Positions 34,142 to 44,166 of a DNA stretch of 64,000 bases are shown one piece after another. Position 1 is the first letter of the stretch; the number at the start of each line of letters is the position of its first letter. The stretch is taken from positions 2,164,501-2,228,500 of the forward strand of contig NZ_JAUCEU010000007.1 of the NCBI RefSeq assembly GCF_030348765.1, in the 5' to 3' direction. The notes under the pieces were generated by a model that saw only the letters and a list, made by a program, of their open reading frames with translations, had not been told where the DNA came from and did not search any database. The stretch comes from Neobacillus sp. CF12. Its GTDB lineage: Bacteria > Bacillota > Bacilli > Bacillales > Cytobacillaceae. The translations under genes were made by a program, and so were the position numbers.

Positions 34142-34579
34142 TTATCCCCTCCTCTCTACAACATTCAACTTTTCCAACATTACCGCTATATCATATGTTT
34201 CTTTATTTTCTTTAAGAAGTTCTTTATTTAAAAATACGAATTTTGTCATATCCATTTTCTCTGTTTTATCTCCGTCTATTTTTTCTAAATATATTCTTAA
34301 CAAATCTCTAACGCCCTCGATGGGTTTGTCAGTAAAAAAGATTGGAAAGTGGTTTGGTGTATATCTCGGTACCTGTTTCTTTTTATCCCAAATCGCAGCA
34401 ATAGCACCGTTTGCAATCGCCTCTAGAAGTTCTCCAGACGCATCATTTAACGGTATAAATAATCCCCTTTTCTGCTCGATAGCTGCATTGTCAGTGACTG
34501 TAAAGTATAAATGGTCCGCTTCTTTGATACCTTTAAAGTCAGAGAATATTGTGACTAAATCATTAAATGCTAAATACAT
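34142..34579 (-). CDS. Stand-alone MurF-like N-terminal (UDP-binding) domain
   Basis: 145 aa protein between murE and mraY, spaced 2 bp and 1 bp from them, so certainly in the operon. Residues 30-100 follow the MurF N-domain pattern: TDNAA, GLFIPL (39-44), [10 protein letters not shown] (56-65), D84 and IYLEK. It has no GTNGKT ATP loop, no central or C-terminal ligase domain, and a divergent 45-residue tail. This is the site murF occupies in most dcw clusters; in B. subtilis murF lies elsewhere and nothing sits here. It could be a remnant of murF, or a retained substrate-binding or scaffolding protein. No frameshift is visible. Confidence 0.75.
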   Translation of the reverse strand: MYLAFNDLVTIFSDFKGIKEADHLYFTVTDNAAIEQKRGLFIPLNDASGELLEAIANGAIAAIWDKKKQVPRYTPNHFPIFFTDKPIEGVRDLLRIYLEKIDGDKTEKMDMTKFVFLNKELLKENKETYDIAVMLEKLNVVERRG

Positions 34580-34581
34580 TC

Positions 34582-36042
34582 CTATCTCTCCTCGATAGCT
34601 TCCCGAGCCACTACCCGGTCATCAAAATCATAAACCTTACTGCCAATAATTTGGTATGTTTCGTGACCTTTCCCAGCAATTAAGATTACATCACCTTCTG
34701 CAGCCTGATTAATTGCGGTTACAATCGCCTCTTTTCGATCAGGAATTGTGATGTAATTTTTACTTGAGACGCCTTCTTCCATATCTCTTAGTATTGCAAT
34801 CGGGTCTTCACTCCTTGGGTTATCTGAGGTGAAAATGGGATCTGTAGCATAACGAGAAGCAATTTCAGCCATCAAAGGCCGCTTCGTTTTATCTCGGTCT
34901 CCTCCACATCCTACTATGACAAATATCCTCTTCTTGGCGAAACTCTGGATCGTTTTCAACACATTTTCTAAACTGTCTGGTGTATGAGCATAATCAACAA
35001 TAACGGTAAAGTCTTGACCAGCACTAACAAGCTCAAATCTTCCGTCTACCCCTCTAACGCTCTCGATAGAATCAATAATATCGCTTATTGGAATCTCTGA
35101 AACAAACGCAGTGGCGATACTAGCTAAAACATTATAGATGCTAAACTTCCCAATCAATTGGATATTGATTGGATAACTCTTCTCTTTTATAACTATTTCA
35201 AAAGTAGTGCCCGCAGAAGTCATATGAATATTTCTTGCATAAAAATCTGCCTCATTATCAATTCCATAAGTAACCACATGGGCTGCTGTTGATTTTCTGT
35301 ACAATTCAGAAGCAGAATCGTCAGCATTTAAGATTGCATATTTAGGTTTATTAGGGTCAAATGTGTTTCCAAGTTGGGAAAATAATAAACTCTTGGCATG
35401 CATATAGTCTTCCATTGTTTTATGATAATCCAAATGATCTTGGGTGAGGTTTGTAAATACTGCTATATCGTAGTCACAGCCATGGACTCTTCCCATATGT
35501 AAGGCATGCGATGAAACCTCCATAATTGCTGTATCAACGCCTGCATCAAGCATTTGTTGGAACCCTTTTTGGAGGACAAGACTTTCTGGGGTTGTATTTT
35601 TTGTTTCTATCTTCTGATCACCTATTTTAGTATACATGGTTCCTATTAACCCAGTATTATGAGATGCATCAGAAAATATCTTTTCGATTAGATGACTAGT
35701 TGTTGTTTTCCCATTCGTTCCTGTTATTCCGATTAAATGGAGCTTTTTTGTTGGATGATGATAAAATGCATCAGCTAGTACTGCCATTGCCCTAGTTGTA
35801 TCATTAACAATGATAACGGGTACTGAAAGTGGAAGTGCTCTCTCAGAAAGAACTGCAGCTGCACCATTTTTCACTGCTGATTCGGCAAAATTGTGACCGT
35901 CTACCGTATATCCTTTAATACAAATAAATAAACTTCCCTTTTGCACCTTGCGGTTGTCATTTTCAATCGATGTGATTTCTGCATTCGTCCCTTCATATGG
36001 AACGAGGAGGTGCAAATGTTTAAGTAAGTCCTGTAGTTTCAT
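34582..36042 (-). CDS. murE: UDP-MurNAc-tripeptide synthetase (meso-DAP-adding)
   Basis: 486 aa. N-domain, ATPase domain with GTNGKTTT near residue 115, and the C-domain motif DNPRSEDP that selects meso-diaminopimelate. Start at 36042 ([10 protein letters not shown]) aligns with B. subtilis MurE; the frame open to 36069 has no better SD. The 194 bp gap to spoVD contains a GC-rich hairpin (36188-36212) that may end or attenuate the spoVD message. Confidence 0.96.
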   Translation of the reverse strand: MKLQDLLKHLHLLVPYEGTNAEITSIENDNRKVQKGSLFICIKGYTVDGHNFAESAVKNGAAAVLSERALPLSVPVIIVNDTTRAMAVLADAFYHHPTKKLHLIGITGTNGKTTTSHLIEKIFSDASHNTGLIGTMYTKIGDQKIETKNTTPESLVLQKGFQQMLDAGVDTAIMEVSSHALHMGRVHGCDYDIAVFTNLTQDHLDYHKTMEDYMHAKSLLFSQLGNTFDPNKPKYAILNADDSASELYRKSTAAHVVTYGIDNEADFYARNIHMTSAGTTFEIVIKEKSYPINIQLIGKFSIYNVLASIATAFVSEIPISDIIDSIESVRGVDGRFELVSAGQDFTVIVDYAHTPDSLENVLKTIQSFAKKRIFVIVGCGGDRDKTKRPLMAEIASRYATDPIFTSDNPRSEDPIAILRDMEEGVSSKNYITIPDRKEAIVTAINQAAEGDVILIAGKGHETYQIIGSKVYDFDDRVVAREAIEER

Positions 36043-36187
36043 GTTCTCAAATCCTCTCTTGCCTTTCAAAAAGTGTTACCAATATTTACATTAAGAACCT
36101 TTTAACAAAGATTCATCTTATTTTACAGCAAATCAAAGTAGAATGCCATTTATCCTTAAGATTCATGAATATTTTTTAAATAGAATA

Positions 36188-36212
36188 AGCGGCGGAATTT
36201 ATTCCGGCCGCC
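36188..36212 (-). terminator. Possible terminator after spoVD
   Basis: GGCGGCCGGAAT/ATTCCGCCGC-type imperfect stem 25 bp after the spoVD stop, followed by TTATTCTATTT rather than a clean U run. Confidence 0.45.
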
Positions 36213-36236
36213 TGACTCAAAAAGTTATAACTCTTC

Positions 36237-38156
36237 TTATTCATCTTTATCAAAATAAAGCCTAATGGTTGAACCTTCTTTTACCTTTGACCCAGCTTCA
36301 GGGGATTGTCTTACAACAATATCACCTTCACCGCTGGCATCTATTTTAAGATTTAATAGTTGTTCTGTGATTTCTAACTTGGTTAAGCCCGTTAAGTCAG
36401 GAAGTGTAATCAATGGCTTATCAGGCCATTTTATTTCTTTTTCAATTTGATCTTTTCGAGGTTCTACGCCCATAGCCATTAGACCATCCTTCATAATACT
36501 GCCAACGATTGGTGCTGATACAGTTCCCCCGAAAATAAGTCCACCTTTCGGATTATCCACAGCAACATAGACAACGATTTGAGGATCATCTGCAGGAGCA
36601 AAGCCCATAAATGAAACGATAAAGTTATTTTCCAAATATCTTCCGTTTTGAGCTTTTTGGGCAGTTCCTGTTTTACCGCCAATTCGATAGGAATCAACAA
36701 ACGCCCTGAACCCTGTACCTTGGGCGACTACACTCTCTAATGCATGACGAATTTCTTTGGACGTTTCTTCAGAAATTACTCTTCTTTTTGCAACAGGAGT
36801 ATTTCTCATGACTATTTCTTTCGTTACAGGATCTATTAACTCTTGTGCAATATACGGTTTATAGAGAGTCCCTCCATTTACCGCTGCCGCAACTGCAGCA
36901 ACCTGTTGAATAGGGGTCACCGATACCCCTTGACCAAACGCAGTGGTTGCCAATTCAACGGGACCTACTCGATTTAAATTAAACAAAATCCCTGAGCCTT
37001 CGCCAGCTAGATCTATCCCTGTTTTCTGCCCAAAGCCAAAGTCTTTAATATATTTAAACAACGTGTCTTTTCCTAGTCTTTGCCCTAATTCCACAAATCC
37101 AGGGTTACATGAATTTTGGACGACCTCGAGGAATGTTTGGCTTCCGTGACCGCCTCTTTTCCAGCATTTTAGTCTTGCTCCTGCAACTTCTACGGAACCT
37201 GGGTCATGAAAATGTTCCTTTTCTAAATCGACCTTACCTTCCTCTAATGCTGCTGCGAGTGTGATAATTTTAAAGGTCGAACCAGGTTCATAGCTTGACC
37301 ACACCGGCAGGTTTCTGTTGTACACCTCTTGTGGAACGTTCTGAAAATTTGCTGGATCAAAGGTTGGACGGCTCGACATCCCTAAGATCTTCCCATTATT
37401 TGGATTCATTGCAATAGCAATAATTCCATCGGGATTATATGTTGCTTCTGCAATATCAAGTTCTCTCTCAATAATGGTTTGAATCTTCGTATCAATCGTA
37501 AGTTTTAAATCAAGACCATCTACAGGCTGCTCGTAGTCATCAGCCATGTCATTCATTCTTTCTCCCTTGGCATTGGCGTAAAATTTAACCGATCCTCTCT
37601 CTCCACTTAACTCTTTGTCATAGTAAAGCTCTAATCCCATTAACCCCTGGTTGTCCACCCCAGAAAATCCTAAAACATGAGAAAGATAGCTTCCGAATGG
37701 GTAATGTCTTTTTGAGTCTTCTCCTATATATACCCCTTCAAGCCCTAATGCCCTGATTTCTTTTGCTTTTTCATGAGATATCTTCCTACCTTCTTTTATT
37801 CGAACGATGGATTCACCTTGGGTAATTTGGCGATATGCATTTTCTTTTGGAATATTTAAAACTGCTGCAAGTTTTTCAGAAGTTGTTGCAGGGTCCTTCA
37901 CCTGTCTCGGTACCACATATACTGTTGGTGCACTAACATTTGTTGCTAATGGGACACCATTTCGGTCTAAAATCTCGCCTCGTTCTGGTTCAAAAGGAAT
38001 ATTTCTACTCCACGACCCCTTTGCTTGACCAGTTAACATATCACCTAGTACAAACTGTACATAACCAAGGCGGACATCAATGATTAGAAAGATTAGAATT
38101 CCCACGAATAATGCAATCATTAACCTTTTACGGACAGTAACATTTGAAACACGCAT
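36237..38156 (-). CDS. spoVD: Sporulation-specific class B PBP SpoVD
   Basis: 639 aa transpeptidase for cortex synthesis, partner of SpoVE. N-terminal membrane anchor (about 11-33), dimerisation domain, transpeptidase with SxxK at S293-K296, SCN, and GGKTGTAQ, and one C-terminal PASTA domain (about 580-639). The SD AAAGGAGG lies 12 nt from ATG inside the loop of a 9 bp hairpin, and a sigma-E-like promoter (38219-38191) overlaps that hairpin. Identity with B. subtilis SpoVD is high throughout. Confidence 0.96.
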   Translation of the reverse strand: MRVSNVTVRKRLMIALFVGILIFLIIDVRLGYVQFVLGDMLTGQAKGSWSRNIPFEPERGEILDRNGVPLATNVSAPTVYVVPRQVKDPATTSEKLAAVLNIPKENAYRQITQGESIVRIKEGRKISHEKAKEIRALGLEGVYIGEDSKRHYPFGSYLSHVLGFSGVDNQGLMGLELYYDKELSGERGSVKFYANAKGERMNDMADDYEQPVDGLDLKLTIDTKIQTIIERELDIAEATYNPDGIIAIAMNPNNGKILGMSSRPTFDPANFQNVPQEVYNRNLPVWSSYEPGSTFKIITLAAALEEGKVDLEKEHFHDPGSVEVAGARLKCWKRGGHGSQTFLEVVQNSCNPGFVELGQRLGKDTLFKYIKDFGFGQKTGIDLAGEGSGILFNLNRVGPVELATTAFGQGVSVTPIQQVAAVAAAVNGGTLYKPYIAQELIDPVTKEIVMRNTPVAKRRVISEETSKEIRHALESVVAQGTGFRAFVDSYRIGGKTGTAQKAQNGRYLENNFIVSFMGFAPADDPQIVVYVAVDNPKGGLIFGGTVSAPIVGSIMKDGLMAMGVEPRKDQIEKEIKWPDKPLITLPDLTGLTKLEITEQLLNLKIDASGEGDIVVRQSPEAGSKVKEGSTIRLYFDKDE

Positions 38157-38159
38157 AAA

Positions 38160-38219
38160 ATGAACGAGCCTCCTTTATCCTACTCGTTCATTTATATGCT
38201 TGTACTTATTTGAATAGAA
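38160..38219 (-). promoter_or_regulatory. Sigma-E-like promoter and SD-loop hairpin before spoVD
   Basis: Candidate -35 TTCTATT (38219-38213), 14 bp, -10 CATATAAA (38198-38191). Arms ATGAACGAG (38191-38183) and CTCGTTCAT (38168-38160) form a perfect 9 bp stem whose 14 nt loop holds AAAGGAGG. A transcript from this promoter would start near 38184 and lose most of the 5' arm. Confidence 0.5.
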
Positions 38220-38248
38220 CTTTTAGGAATACTGTACATAACCTATGA

Positions 38249-40483
38249 TTAATCTAATGGAACATCCTCTACTTCTTCTTCAGATAACTCACTATTTTCA
38301 TTTGCTTCCTTATTTTCTTCTTCTAATTTCAATACTTCTTCTGGAGTTTTTAAATCAACGATTAAGAAATCTCCTTTTCGTAAGACTGCACCTTCAGTAA
38401 TATTTTGCTTAACAACATAACCACTGCCTGTAGAATTTAGTTTTACACCTGATAATTTAGCAACCTTCATTACGTCCCTGAGTGACCATCCTGTCATATC
38501 TGGTGCTGCCAAATCTCCACCCGTTTTGATTATTATTTTTTCACCCTCAAGAACATTCGTATTCGCTGCTGGAAGTTGGCCAGTAACTTTTGAACCTTTG
38601 CCTAGAATAACCACTTCTAAATCTGATTTCTCAAGTTGTTTCATTGTTTCGGTTACACCTTGACCTTCTAAATCCGCTAGTTTCGTGGTAGAGGCTTTTT
38701 CTTGCTGTAAAGGCTGAATATTTAAATACTGTAAACTATTTTTCATTACAGGATTAAAAACCAATGATACTGGAATAGACCCCATCGAATAGTGGTCTAT
38801 CTCCGGTTGTTGAACAGCAACGTATACAATTAACTTTGGATCATCTTTCGGAGCCATACCTAAAAATGAAAAAATATAATCTTCTTGTCCATCTAAATAG
38901 CCGCCCTTAGGATCTGGAATACTTGCTGTCCCTGTTTTCCCAGCAACACTATATCCATCAATTTGATAACGAGTCCCCGTACCGGTTTCTTTGTTTGTCA
39001 CAACTGTTTCTAGGATATCACGGACTTCCTTAGCGGTTTTTGCTGAAATAGGAGAGGAAACAACCTCCGGAGTTATGTCATTAATAATTTCTCCCGTGTC
39101 GTGGTTAACAATTTTATCGATTACTTGCGGTTTCATCATTTTCCCATTATTAGCAATCGCTGTTGCTGCTTGAATTTGCTGAATTGGAGTAATTGCTGTT
39201 CCTTGTCCATACGCTGTGGTTGCTTTTTCAATTGGCCAAGTAAACTGAATTTTCCCTGTTGTTTCAGAAGGCAAATCAATCCCTGTTGGTTGATCAAAAC
39301 CAAATTTCGTTAAATATTCACGGAATTTTTCAAATCCTATTTTTTCATTTGCTAATTTTGCAAAAGCAACATTCGAAGAACGTTGAACACCCTCCAGGTA
39401 GGAAATGGTTCCCCAACCCGATCTTTTATGATCATGTATCGGCTTATCTTTTGATGTTACTTTATAAGAACCAGACTGGAACAGTTCATTGGGATCAAAT
39501 TTATTTTCTTCAATGGCGGCTGCAAGCGTGAAAATCTTCATCGTTGAACCAGGCTCAAATGAAGTCTCGATTGCTTCATTATGCCAACTATTATCAATTC
39601 CTTCTTTCGTTTTAGGATGAAAAGAAGGTCTTTGACCCATTGCTAGTATTTCACCTGTTTTAGGATCAGCAACGATGGCAATAATTTTTTTGGGGTTATA
39701 TTCTTCTACTACTTTGTTCATGGCATCTTCCAAGAAGGTTTGAATCTTTTTATCAATGGTTAAATAAACATCATTACCGTTCTGTGCAGGGGTAACTTTC
39801 TGTTCGCCGTTCGGAAGTAAATATCCCCATAGATCACTTTCGTAATTAATTTGTCCATCCTTACCAGTTAACTCATCATTTAATGTCTTTTCAATTCCCA
39901 TTTTTCCGACGTAGCTGTAGGTTCCATCTTCCTCCTCGATTCTGTCCGCATAACCAATCAAATGAGAAGCAAAGACACCATTCGGATAAAATCTTTTCGA
40001 ATCACGTTTAAACGTAATACCAGGAAGTTTCAGAGCTTCAATTTCTTTTTTAGTCTGGTGTGATATATCTCTACCTGCTTTTCCGAACTCAACCTGGAAC
40101 TGGTCTTTTGTTAAAATACTATAAATCTCGGATTCTTCCATCTTAATATATTTCGCTAATTCCCTTGCTGTTTTTTCGGGATCACTTACATGGTTTGGCT
40201 TTTTTGGATTTGTAGTCATTTTTTTATCCAAAATTGCAATTAACGTATAAGCCGTCGTATCCTCGGAGATGACTTCTCCTTTTTTGTCGTAGATTACACC
40301 TCTTGCCGCATCTAGATTCCCCGTTCTGCTATATTTTTGCTGGGCTTTTGCTGCAAGTGGCTGGGATCCGACTTCACCAGTAAATTGTATGGAAAAATAT
40401 CTAAAAAGCAATATAAAAAAGAGCAGGCCGAATAATGCAAACAATCCGGCTGCTCCGAAATTCATATATGGCTGTTTCTTCAT
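38249..40483 (-). CDS. pbpB: Septal class B penicillin-binding protein PBP2B
   Basis: 744 aa essential divisome transpeptidase. Membrane anchor (about 10-30), PBP dimer domain, transpeptidase with S313-TMK, RSSN and GKTGTAS, then two PASTA repeats (about 600-720) and an acidic Glu-rich tail. ATG overlaps the ftsL stop as ATGA, so FtsL and PBP2B, which interact, are made in coupled fashion. Confidence 0.96.
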   Translation of the reverse strand: MKKQPYMNFGAAGLFALFGLLFFILLFRYFSIQFTGEVGSQPLAAKAQQKYSRTGNLDAARGVIYDKKGEVISEDTTAYTLIAILDKKMTTNPKKPNHVSDPEKTARELAKYIKMEESEIYSILTKDQFQVEFGKAGRDISHQTKKEIEALKLPGITFKRDSKRFYPNGVFASHLIGYADRIEEEDGTYSYVGKMGIEKTLNDELTGKDGQINYESDLWGYLLPNGEQKVTPAQNGNDVYLTIDKKIQTFLEDAMNKVVEEYNPKKIIAIVADPKTGEILAMGQRPSFHPKTKEGIDNSWHNEAIETSFEPGSTMKIFTLAAAIEENKFDPNELFQSGSYKVTSKDKPIHDHKRSGWGTISYLEGVQRSSNVAFAKLANEKIGFEKFREYLTKFGFDQPTGIDLPSETTGKIQFTWPIEKATTAYGQGTAITPIQQIQAATAIANNGKMMKPQVIDKIVNHDTGEIINDITPEVVSSPISAKTAKEVRDILETVVTNKETGTGTRYQIDGYSVAGKTGTASIPDPKGGYLDGQEDYIFSFLGMAPKDDPKLIVYVAVQQPEIDHYSMGSIPVSLVFNPVMKNSLQYLNIQPLQQEKASTTKLADLEGQGVTETMKQLEKSDLEVVILGKGSKVTGQLPAANTNVLEGEKIIIKTGGDLAAPDMTGWSLRDVMKVAKLSGVKLNSTGSGYVVKQNITEGAVLRKGDFLIVDLKTPEEVLKLEEENKEANENSELSEEEVEDVPLD

Positions 40484-40839
40484 TCCTCATGCACAACCTT
40501 GACGTTATTTTCGTTTAATACAAGTCCCATCTGCTTAGCTTTTTCCCAAATCCGCTCATACGTGCTAAGCTCACTTACTTGTACCTGCAAGTCATTATTT
40601 ACCTTTTCCATTTCATTAATGGAGGTCTGTACTTCTTGTATTTCCTTATTTACCTGGTAAATTTCTGCTTGATTCGAGATGAGATGGACGGCACCAAAAC
40701 AAACCAACCCTGTAAATACGATTCCAATTACTTTCTCCCCAGGTGTAAGCCAGTGCTTTTTTGTTTTTACTATAGGACGTTCCTGTACTGTCCGTTCTAC
40801 TTGTTGTTGTTGCTGAAATTTCCTGGCAAGACTACTCAT
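40480..40839 (-). CDS. ftsL: Cell-division protein FtsL
   Basis: 119 aa bitopic protein: basic/Gln-rich cytoplasmic tail, transmembrane helix (about 37-56), then an extracytoplasmic leucine-zipper-like coiled coil (about 60-100). Unstable divisome subunit in B. subtilis. Gap of 35 bp from rsmH. Confidence 0.93.
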   Translation of the reverse strand: MSSLARKFQQQQQVERTVQERPIVKTKKHWLTPGEKVIGIVFTGLVCFGAVHLISNQAEIYQVNKEIQEVQTSINEMEKVNNDLQVQVSELSTYERIWEKAKQMGLVLNENNVKVVHEE

Positions 40840-40874
40840 TCTTTCCCCTCCACATGGTTATTTTTTATATCTAT

Positions 40875-41807
40875 TTATTGTTTTTCTGCAATCCGCAGTT
40901 TTGCAGATCGAGCACGATTATTATGTTCTAATTCCTCTTCAGATGGAAGAATTGGCTTTCTAGTAATTAACTTCAAAATAGGCTTAAATTCCTCTGGAAT
41001 TATAGGTAAACCATGCGGTAAGTCTGGTATTTCACTGGCTTTCTTAAAAGCAGCCTTACAAATCCGATCTTCTAATGAGTGAAAGGTAATAACACTTATC
41101 CTTCCTTCGGGATTCAGGATATCAATTGCTTTTTGTAATGACTTCTCGAAAACCGCTAATTCATCATTAACCGCAATTCTTACTGCCTGGAATATTCGCT
41201 TAGCTGGATGTCCGCCCTTCCTTCTTGCAGGAGCAGGAATCCCTTCCTTAATCAGTTCAACCAACTCAAAGGTCGTTTCAATTGGCTTGAGTTCTCTTCT
41301 AGCCTCAATTTTTCTAGCTATTTGCTTAGAGAATTTCTCTTCTCCATATCGAAAAAAGATTCTTACCAAGTCTTCATATGACCAATGATTAATAACATCA
41401 TAAGCAGAAATATTTGCATCATTGTCCATTCTCATGTCCAGCGGTGCATCATGATGATAACTAAAGCCTCTTTCTGGAGTATCTAATTGAGGTGAGGAAA
41501 CACCTAGGTCATAAAGAACTCCGTCAACTTTTTCAATTCCAAGCTTTTCAAGTTCTTCCTGAAGGTATAAGAAATTGCTTTTAATTATTGTAAGTTGCTC
41601 ACCATAGATAGACAATTTCTCTTTTGCATGGGCAATAGCTATTTCATCTTGATCGAAGGCAAACAATTTTCCGTTGTCAGTAAGTTTTGAAAGTATTAGT
41701 GAACTGTGTCCAGCCCCGCCTAACGTACAATCAACATAAATGCCGTCTGGTTTAATATTTAATCCATTAACAGCTTCTTCTAATAATACAGTTGTGTGTT
41801 CAAACAT
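40875..41807 (-). CDS. rsmH: 16S rRNA m4C1402 methyltransferase RsmH
   Basis: 310 aa SAM-dependent enzyme. SAM site [10 protein letters not shown] near residue 30; conserved [24 protein letters not shown] and [10 protein letters not shown]. Start at 41807 ([13 protein letters not shown]) with SD AAAAGGTGATA; the adjacent ATG at 41810 is an equal alternative. Second gene of the dcw operon. Confidence 0.96.
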   Translation of the reverse strand: MFEHTTVLLEEAVNGLNIKPDGIYVDCTLGGAGHSSLILSKLTDNGKLFAFDQDEIAIAHAKEKLSIYGEQLTIIKSNFLYLQEELEKLGIEKVDGVLYDLGVSSPQLDTPERGFSYHHDAPLDMRMDNDANISAYDVINHWSYEDLVRIFFRYGEEKFSKQIARKIEARRELKPIETTFELVELIKEGIPAPARRKGGHPAKRIFQAVRIAVNDELAVFEKSLQKAIDILNPEGRISVITFHSLEDRICKAAFKKASEIPDLPHGLPIIPEEFKPILKLITRKPILPSEEELEHNNRARSAKLRIAEKQ

Positions 41808-41868
41808 CATTATCACCTTTTCCAATCGAACGATATAAAACTCAAGTTATAATAGAATAACTTGTCCA

Positions 41869-42300
41869 TTATATATCAAACCCAATCATATTTTCTGCAA
41901 TTTCAGCAAAAGATTCTTCTGACTGTGAGAAATAGTCTTCCCAAATCTGTTTGCTCCAGATTTCGATCCGATTGGAAACTCCTAAAACTACACATTCTTT
42001 TTCAAGTTTTGCATACTGAAGCAATGGTGCTGGAATATTAATCCTTCCTTGTTTATCCAGTTCACTTTCTGTTGCACCGGAAAAGAAGAATCGGGTAAAT
42101 GCACGGGCGTCTTTTTTTGTTAAGGGCAGGCCTTTAAGTTTTTCTTCAATCAGCGCCCACTCTGATAATGGGTAACCAAATAGACATTGATCCAATCCGC
42201 GTGTGATGATAAACATCTCTCCAAGATCATCGCGGAATTTGGACGGCACAATCATCCGGCCTTTATTATCAATGCTATGATGGTATTCACCCATAAACAT
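41869..42300 (-). CDS. mraZ: Transcriptional regulator MraZ
   Basis: 143 aa AbrB-like DNA-binding protein with two SpoVT/AbrB repeats ([15 protein letters not shown] and [11 protein letters not shown], each carrying the DK/QGR motif). Represses the dcw promoter in bacteria where tested. The start at 42300 matches the B. subtilis length. Three GTGG boxes with 10 bp period lie just upstream. Confidence 0.95.
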   Translation of the reverse strand: MFMGEYHHSIDNKGRMIVPSKFRDDLGEMFIITRGLDQCLFGYPLSEWALIEEKLKGLPLTKKDARAFTRFFFSGATESELDKQGRINIPAPLLQYAKLEKECVVLGVSNRIEIWSKQIWEDYFSQSEESFAEIAENMIGFDI

Positions 42301-42332
42301 ACCCGGTACCCCCACTTTCTATATAAAATGTA

Positions 42333-42356
42333 CCACAATCCCCCACTTTCCTCCAC
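42333..42356 (-). promoter_or_regulatory. Predicted MraZ operator
   Basis: Three direct GTGG repeats on the minus strand at 42356-42353, 42346-42343 and 42336-42333, exactly 10 bp apart. MraZ of E. coli binds three TGGG(N) repeats with the same one-turn period. A fourth GTGG is at 42315-42312. Promoter hexamers are not clear; TATATA at 42321-42326 could be a -10. Confidence 0.6.
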
Positions 42357-42410
42357 CTATTTTTAAATTATTCTTCCTTGCTGGCGTAAATCCTTTTTTA
42401 TCCAAGAATT

Positions 42411-42451
42411 TTTCGAAAAAAAAAAGAAACCTCACTTAGTCGTGAAGTTTC
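42411..42451 (-). terminator. bshC terminator
   Basis: Imperfect stem GAAAC.TCACG/CTGAG.GTTTC-like (42451-42426) followed by a long T tract (42425-42416 on the minus strand). Confidence 0.8.
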
Positions 42452-44086
42452 TTACAATTTTATAACCTTATGGCGACCATCAAATTCGAACTGGAGTTTC
42501 ATTAATTCATTAATAAAATTAGTTCCATACTGATTTAAATAATAGAATATGTTCCACACTCGTTCTTGTGGAAAACCATCTGGACGCAATGACAAATCAA
42601 TACGGTTAAACTTACTAAGAATCACGTCATACTTTGACTTTACTGATTCTTCAAGCTTTGTTTCCATGAATCCAATTTGCTTTAGTAAAAAGGTTTCATT
42701 TTTCTTTACTAACGGCAACAAGCTTTTATCAAGCTGATTCGTTTTGGCTTCAATAAGTTCATACTGATTCATTAATTGTGCTTTTAGCGTAGAAAATAAT
42801 TCAGATACCTCTCTATCCTTAATTGACTCTAGATATAGATCTCTTTCTTCAGTACTCCCCCGGCTTAAAACCTCGGATAACTCTAATCTCAACTCGTCAA
42901 TGTCACTTTCAACAGATCTTTCCAATAAAGTAATATTTAATCTAGGTACGATTGGCGGCATTTTTATACTAAACTGCTCAAAGACAAGTTTCAATTCAGC
43001 CCAATAAGCAATTTCACCTGGCCCCGCAATAAAAGCAAGTGTTGGGAAGAGCCACTCCTGCATTAAGGGCCGTGTCACCACATTATTACTAAGTTTGGAC
43101 GGGTCTTGGATGGCGATTTGCATTAGTTCTTCCTTTGTAAAAGAAATAACACCACTTTTCCCCACAAAAGTATTATTGACGGAATCAAATTCAAGTAATA
43201 TCCGTTCATTTGATTTTGGATTGTAATAAAACAAATTAACGGCATTCTCATTTGAATCGATTGTGATAGGGAACCCGTTTTTGCCTATTACACTTTGTTG
43301 TTCAAGTAAATAATTTGTAATGTCTCTATGGTGTTCAATTTGTTCAGTGAACTTCTCAGTTTGCAAGCGTCTAAAATGACTATCACCTGAATCGACGATT
43401 AATAATCCATAATCCTTAAAGAGTTCCATCACAATGTTTGCGAAAAAGTCAACAAAGGTTGTTGAGTTCTTTAAAGTTTCTTCTGCGAAGTTTAGTAACT
43501 GCTTTGTATTATTGGTCTCTCCGAAATTTTCAATAAGATTAATAACCCATTCCCTACAAACTTCTTTATTAAGGGTAATATCCGAGACCATTTTCTTTTG
43601 TTTAACCTTCTCTGGGTAAGTCCATTTGTCCACTCTTTGTTCTACCGGCATAAATATATGATTAACCTCATGAAAATCATGGTCTTCTCCTGCTATCCAA
43701 AATACAGGGACTACAGGAACTCCAAGCTGCCGCTCTTTTTCCTCAGCTAATTTAATAATTGAGATAACTTTATGTATGGAATAAAGAGGACCGGTAAGAA
43801 TTCCAGCTTGTTGACCGCCAATGACAACTACACTATTTAATTGTTTTAGTTTTGCAAGCGAATTATTAACTGCCTCTGATGATGGAAAACGTTCCATAAA
43901 TTTCTCGATATGATCAGCAATTGTTTCTCGTGGAAAGTATCGATTGCTTAATTCATCCAACCTTTTTTGGTCCTCAGCAAAGTCATTAAACCGGTAATGA
44001 AAAAACGGCATGACTTCAGGAGATTGTTCTAAATAGTTTGAAGCAAATCGATTCGTTGCTGATAAGGAGAGATTTAAAATCTCCAT
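42452..44086 (-). CDS. bshC: Bacillithiol biosynthesis cysteine-adding enzyme BshC
   Basis: 544 aa, the B. subtilis length. Rossmann-like core plus a C-terminal coiled coil (about 390-470); conserved GGQQAGILTGPLYS and FWIAGEDHDFHEVNH signatures. Final step of bacillithiol synthesis, joining Cys to GlcN-malate. Located just upstream of mraZ, as in B. subtilis. Confidence 0.95.
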   Translation of the reverse strand: MEILNLSLSATNRFASNYLEQSPEVMPFFHYRFNDFAEDQKRLDELSNRYFPRETIADHIEKFMERFPSSEAVNNSLAKLKQLNSVVVIGGQQAGILTGPLYSIHKVISIIKLAEEKERQLGVPVVPVFWIAGEDHDFHEVNHIFMPVEQRVDKWTYPEKVKQKKMVSDITLNKEVCREWVINLIENFGETNNTKQLLNFAEETLKNSTTFVDFFANIVMELFKDYGLLIVDSGDSHFRRLQTEKFTEQIEHHRDITNYLLEQQSVIGKNGFPITIDSNENAVNLFYYNPKSNERILLEFDSVNNTFVGKSGVISFTKEELMQIAIQDPSKLSNNVVTRPLMQEWLFPTLAFIAGPGEIAYWAELKLVFEQFSIKMPPIVPRLNITLLERSVESDIDELRLELSEVLSRGSTEERDLYLESIKDREVSELFSTLKAQLMNQYELIEAKTNQLDKSLLPLVKKNETFLLKQIGFMETKLEESVKSKYDVILSKFNRIDLSLRPDGFPQERVWNIFYYLNQYGTNFINELMKLQFEFDGRHKVIKL

Positions 44087-44166
44087 TTAAGTACTTCCTT
44101 TCTTAATCAACCATATTTATTCCATATGAGTATACCATCAACCATCTTAATACAAAAAATCTTTGC

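Noticed and set aside
34142..36042. murE plus the small downstream ORF as a frameshifted murE-murF fusion
   Set aside because: murE is full length with an intact C-domain and stop; the small ORF has its own start and contains only an N-domain, so no frameshift is needed.
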